Source: G963704535 sp963704535 (lineage in GTDB: Bacteria; Chloroflexota; Chloroflexia; Chloroflexales; Roseiflexaceae). From it: 64,000 nt of DNA. Positions 60,980 through 64,000 of the stretch are shown one piece after another (within the stretch, counting starts at the first letter, position 1; the number at the start of each line of letters is the position of its first letter). The notes beneath the pieces are model-generated. The model saw nothing but the letters and a program-made list of their open reading frames with translations. It was not told the origin of the DNA and ran no database searches. The stretch spans positions 1,178,001 through 1,242,000 of the forward strand of contig OY969916.1 of NCBI GenBank assembly GCA_963704535.1, given 5' to 3'. A program made the position numbers and the translations under genes.

Positions 60980-62018
60980 TTATGGCTGCGTGGTCGGCTG
61001 AGCCTGGGACGGCGCGTTGGGATCAGGCTGCTGCGGCACGCTCGGCTCAGGCACGGCGGTCGGGTAGACCGGCTCGACCAGGCGTCCATCGTTCTTAGCC
61101 TTGGCGCGCTCGTCGGTCAGCAGCTTCTGGAGCGCCTCCTGGCGCTGCGTCTGGAGCTGCTGGGCCATATTCTGCTGGATCATCTGCTGGGCCTGCTCCT
61201 CGGTCATTGCCGGACCCTCGGACCGCGAGATCAGCCTGATGATATGGTAGCCGAACTGGGTCTGGACGGGTGTCTTGGTCGTCTCGCCGGGCTGGAGGTC
61301 CTCGAACATCGCCTTGTCGAACTCAGCGACGAAGGCGCCCGGCTCGACGTTCTCGTAGACGCCGCCGTTCTCGGCCGAGCCAGGGTCCGTCGACAGCTCG
61401 CGCGCCAGATCCTCGAACTTCTCGCCCTTATCGAGGCGGGCAAGCACCTGGTTGGCCTCCTCCTCGGTAGCGACGAGGATGTGGGCGACGTTGGCGCGCA
61501 TGACTGTGCGGTTCATCTCGGCGGCCATCTGCTCGTTCATCTCCGACTGCACCGTATCGCTCGTCACCAGCGTCTCGGCCAGCTTCTCCCGCGCCACGAA
61601 CGAGGTCGCGAACTGGCGGAACTCGGTCGAACTCGGCGCCGGGCAGGCCAAGCTGGCCCTGGATGACCTCGTCGAAGGACCCGGTCCCACCCTGCGTGAT
61701 CCGGGTTCGGAACAGCTCGATCAGATCGTCCACGTCCTTCTCGGTGATTGTGACGCCCTTCTGTCGCGCCACGCCGAGAACAAGATTCTGGTCGATGAAC
61801 TGCTGTACAAGAAACTGCTCGATCTCCTGCCGGGAGGGCGCCGGCCCCTGCTGCGCCTGCGCCTGCGCGCCCTTCTCGATGCGGGCGATCCGCTGATCGA
61901 GATCCTGGCGCGTCAGAATCACATTGTCCAACCGGGCGACGGTGTTCACCGCCGGAGAGCCGCAGGCGACTAGTGCAAGCAGCGCCATAATCGCCACGGT
62001 CCATCGTTTGAGGTTCAC
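60980..62018 (-). pseudogene. Parvulin-type peptidyl-prolyl isomerase lipoprotein (PrsA/SurA-like), one frameshift
   Basis: The N-terminal frame has a lipobox (LLALVACGSP) and a SurA-type chaperone region: VILTRQDLDQRIARIEKGAQ, PAPSRQEIEQFLVQQFIDQN, VTITEKDVDDLIELF. It is lost after GLPGAEFD. The next frame continues with SSTEFRQFATSFVAREKLAE and the parvulin domain NVAHILVATEEEANQVLARL, FEDLARELSTDPGSAENGGV, QFGYHIIRLISR. The shift is near 61630. Repaired length is about 346 residues. It would fold exported proteins outside the membrane. A sequence error is likely given the conservation on both sides. Confidence 0.82.
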
Positions 62019-62039
62019 ATTGGCTCCTTAAATACGAAA

Positions 62040-63847
62040 TCAATTTTCGTTAAGCGCAAGAATCGCCATAAAAGCTTCCTGGGGGATCTCGACGTTTCCG
62101 ACCATCTTCATGCGCTTCTTGCCCTCTTTTTGCTTTTCGAGCAGCTTGCGCTTGCGCGTGATGTCGCCGCCGTAGCATTTCGCCAGCACGTCCTTGCGCA
62201 TCGCGCGGATCGTCTCGCGAGCGACGATCTTGTTGCCGATCGCGGCCTGGATCGGCACCTCGAACATCTGGCGCGGGATCAGCTTGCGCAGCTTCTCAAC
62301 CAGCGTGCGGCCATTGGCGTAGGCGAAATCGCGGTGGACGATCAGCGAGAGCGCATCGACCGGCGTGGCGTTGACCAGGATGTCGAGCTTGACCAGGTCG
62401 GCCTCCTGGTAGCCGGTGAGCGTGTAGTCGAGCGAGGCGTAGCCCTGGGTGCGCGATTTGAGCTGGTCGTAGAAATCGATCACGATCTCGGCCAGCGGGA
62501 TACGGTACTTGAGCAGCACCCGCTGTGGGTCGAGATAGTCCATCGCTTCGAACGTGCCGCGCTTGCCTGTGACCAGCTCCATGATCGTGCCGATGTAGCG
62601 GGTCGGCGAGATGACGCTGATCTGCATCACCGGCTCCTCGATCGAGGCGATCTGGGCGACATCGGGCATCTCGGACGGGTTATCGATGATGATGAGCTCG
62701 CCGTCGTTGAGCAGCACCTGGTACTCGACGCTGGGCGCGGTGATCAGCAGTTCGAGGTCATACTCGCGCTCAAGCCGCTCGCGCACGATCTCCATATGCA
62801 GCAGGCCGAGGAACCCGCAGCGAAACCCAAAGCCCAGCGCCGCCGAGGTCTCGGGCACATACGAGAGCGCCGCATCGTTGAGCTTGAGCTTCTCAAGCGC
62901 CTCGCGCAGGTCGGTGTAGGCGTTCGACTCGACCGGGTAGAGGCCGGCGAAGACCATGGGCTTGGCCGGGCGGTAGCCTTCGAGCGGCGTCTGCGGCCGG
63001 CTGCACCGCCAGCGTGACCGTGTCGCCGACCTGGCAGTCGCCCACGTCCTTGAGGCCGGTGGCGATATAGCCGACCTCGCCGGGGCCAAGCTCCGCCAGC
63101 GGGGTCATCGTCGGCCGGAAGGCGCCGATCTCGAGGATATCGGCCTGGATTTCGGTGCCCATCAGCAGGATGCGCGCGCCGCTGGAGAGCACGCCGTCCA
63201 TCACGCGCACATAGGCGATCACGCCCTTATAGGCATCGTAGTGCGAGTCGAAGATCAGCGCCCGCAGCGGCTGGGTCGCGCTGGCCGCCCGGCGGCGGGA
63301 TGCGCTCGACGATCGCCTCCAGGATCTCGGCGACGCCAGTGCCCTCCTTGGCGGAGGCGTGCAAGACCTCGTCCTTGGGCAGGCCGAGGACATCCTCGAT
63401 CTCCTGGGCCACATGGGCCGGCTCGGCGCCGGGCAGGTCGATCTTGTTGAGCACCGGGATGATCGTCAGGTTGTGCTCCAGCGCCAGGTAGACGTTCGCG
63501 AGCGTCTGCGCCTCGATCCCCTGGGAAGCGTCGACCACCAGGATCGCACCCTCGCAGGCAGCCAGCGCTCGTGAGACCTCGTAGGTGAAATCGACGTGGC
63601 CTGGGCAATCGATCAGATTGAGCGCATAGCTCTGCCCATCCTGGGCCTGGTATTCGAGGCGAACAGCCTTGGCCTTGATGGTGATGCCTTTTTCGCGCTC
63701 CAGATCCATCCCATCGAGCAGTTGGTCGCGCCGCTCACGGACACTGATTGCGCCGGTCATCTCCAGCAGACGATCAGACAATGTCGTCTTTCCATGGTCG
63801 ATATGAGCGATGATCGAGAAATTTCGGATGTGATTCTGGTTTTGCAT
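62040..63847 (-). pseudogene. lepA: Elongation factor 4 (LepA), two frameshifts, probably sequence errors
   Basis: Three frames together cover the whole of LepA (about 602 residues). Frame 1 is the GTPase domain (IAHIDHGKTTLSDRLLEMTG, DCPGHVDFTYEV, LNKIDLPGAEP). Frame 2 is domain II (LIFDSHYDAYKGVIAYVRVM, GYIATGLKDVGDCQVGDTVT). Frame 3 runs from MVFAGLYPVESNAYTDLREA to the LepA-specific C-terminus (KCYGGDITRKRKLLEKQKEG, KKRMKMVGNVEIPQEAF). The shifts are near 63285 and 62995. All conserved residues are present and lepA is near-universal, so consensus error is the best explanation. Confidence 0.93.
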
Positions 63848-63900
63848 AGTCGTTCTGTTCCAGCGCCTTTAATGCGGCGGGATCGTCATGCGCCGCCAGC

Positions 63901-63929
63901 AGTATATCAGTATAGAGCGTGAAGCGCAA
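63901..63929 (-). promoter_or_regulatory. Candidate lepA promoter
   Basis: On the minus strand TTGCGC (63929-63924), a 17-base spacer and TATACT (63906-63901); a second TATACT lies eight bases upstream of it. The start would be near 63894, leaving a leader of about 46 bases to the lepA ATG. Confidence 0.5.
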
Positions 63930-64000
63930 AGCGAAGCAACCGACCAAACCCTTACATGCCCTTAACATCCTCTTAGCATCGCCGGGCTACTATGCGGCGA

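Overview
The window looks like a chromosomal segment of a filamentous, GC-rich Chloroflexota bacterium of the Roseiflexus/Chloroflexus/Kouleothrix kind. This is inferred from the gene set (MoxR/VWA cluster, SPFH-NfeD pair, TP-methylase-MazG fusion, ABC-type rhamnose system with a bifunctional aldolase/dehydrogenase), from the many GAF domains in one kinase, and from the dense dispersed intergenic repeats. No tRNA, rRNA or CRISPR array was seen.

Layout. 1-8.8 kb: end of an AI-2E-type permease, a Nudix-GNAT fusion, a histidine phosphatase, a TolB-like lipoprotein, 6-phosphogluconolactonase, a broken secreted beta-propeller gene, a HerA-like ATPase, a membrane molybdopterin oxidoreductase and a response regulator. 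9-35 kb: a MoxR/VWA system on the minus strand. It comprises a Q/G-rich coiled-coil membrane protein, a small membrane protein, the MoxR AAA+ ATPase, another membrane protein, a DUF58 protein, a BatA-like VWA protein and three large paralogues, each with two VWA domains (VWA3, VWA2, VWA1). About 10 kb of accessory DNA (12-21.7 kb) separates VWA1 from VWA2. It holds an arginine-decarboxylase-like enzyme, a candidate ncRNA of about 300 nt, YdeI, a deaminase, a frameshifted HNH nuclease, an SdpI-like protein, antitoxin relics, an attC-like site and an AT-rich DUF262-HEPN pair. 35-46 kb: zinc-ribbon protein, YgfZ, a lytic transglycosylase lipoprotein, a multi-GAF histidine kinase, an MBL hydrolase and PepA. 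46-55.4 kb: a rhamnose-type catabolic and ABC transport operon with a divergent DeoR regulator; a TTGACA-N17-TATGGT promoter directly abuts a perfect 10-bp inverted repeat. 55.8-64 kb: SPFH protein, NfeD, DUF951, GNAT, MazG, a parvulin lipoprotein and LepA.

Two themes cut across the window. First, intergenic spaces carry several repeat families. One has conserved ends of the form TTAGGGAC...CATCCCA and exchangeable cores made of short tandem words; another is a hairpin element of about 60-105 bp present about 19 times. Their ends repeatedly coincide with stop codons. Second, single-base frameshifts affect at least eight genes, mostly at 44.8-52.3 kb and 61-63.3 kb. They include lepA, so consensus sequence error is at least as likely as genuine decay.
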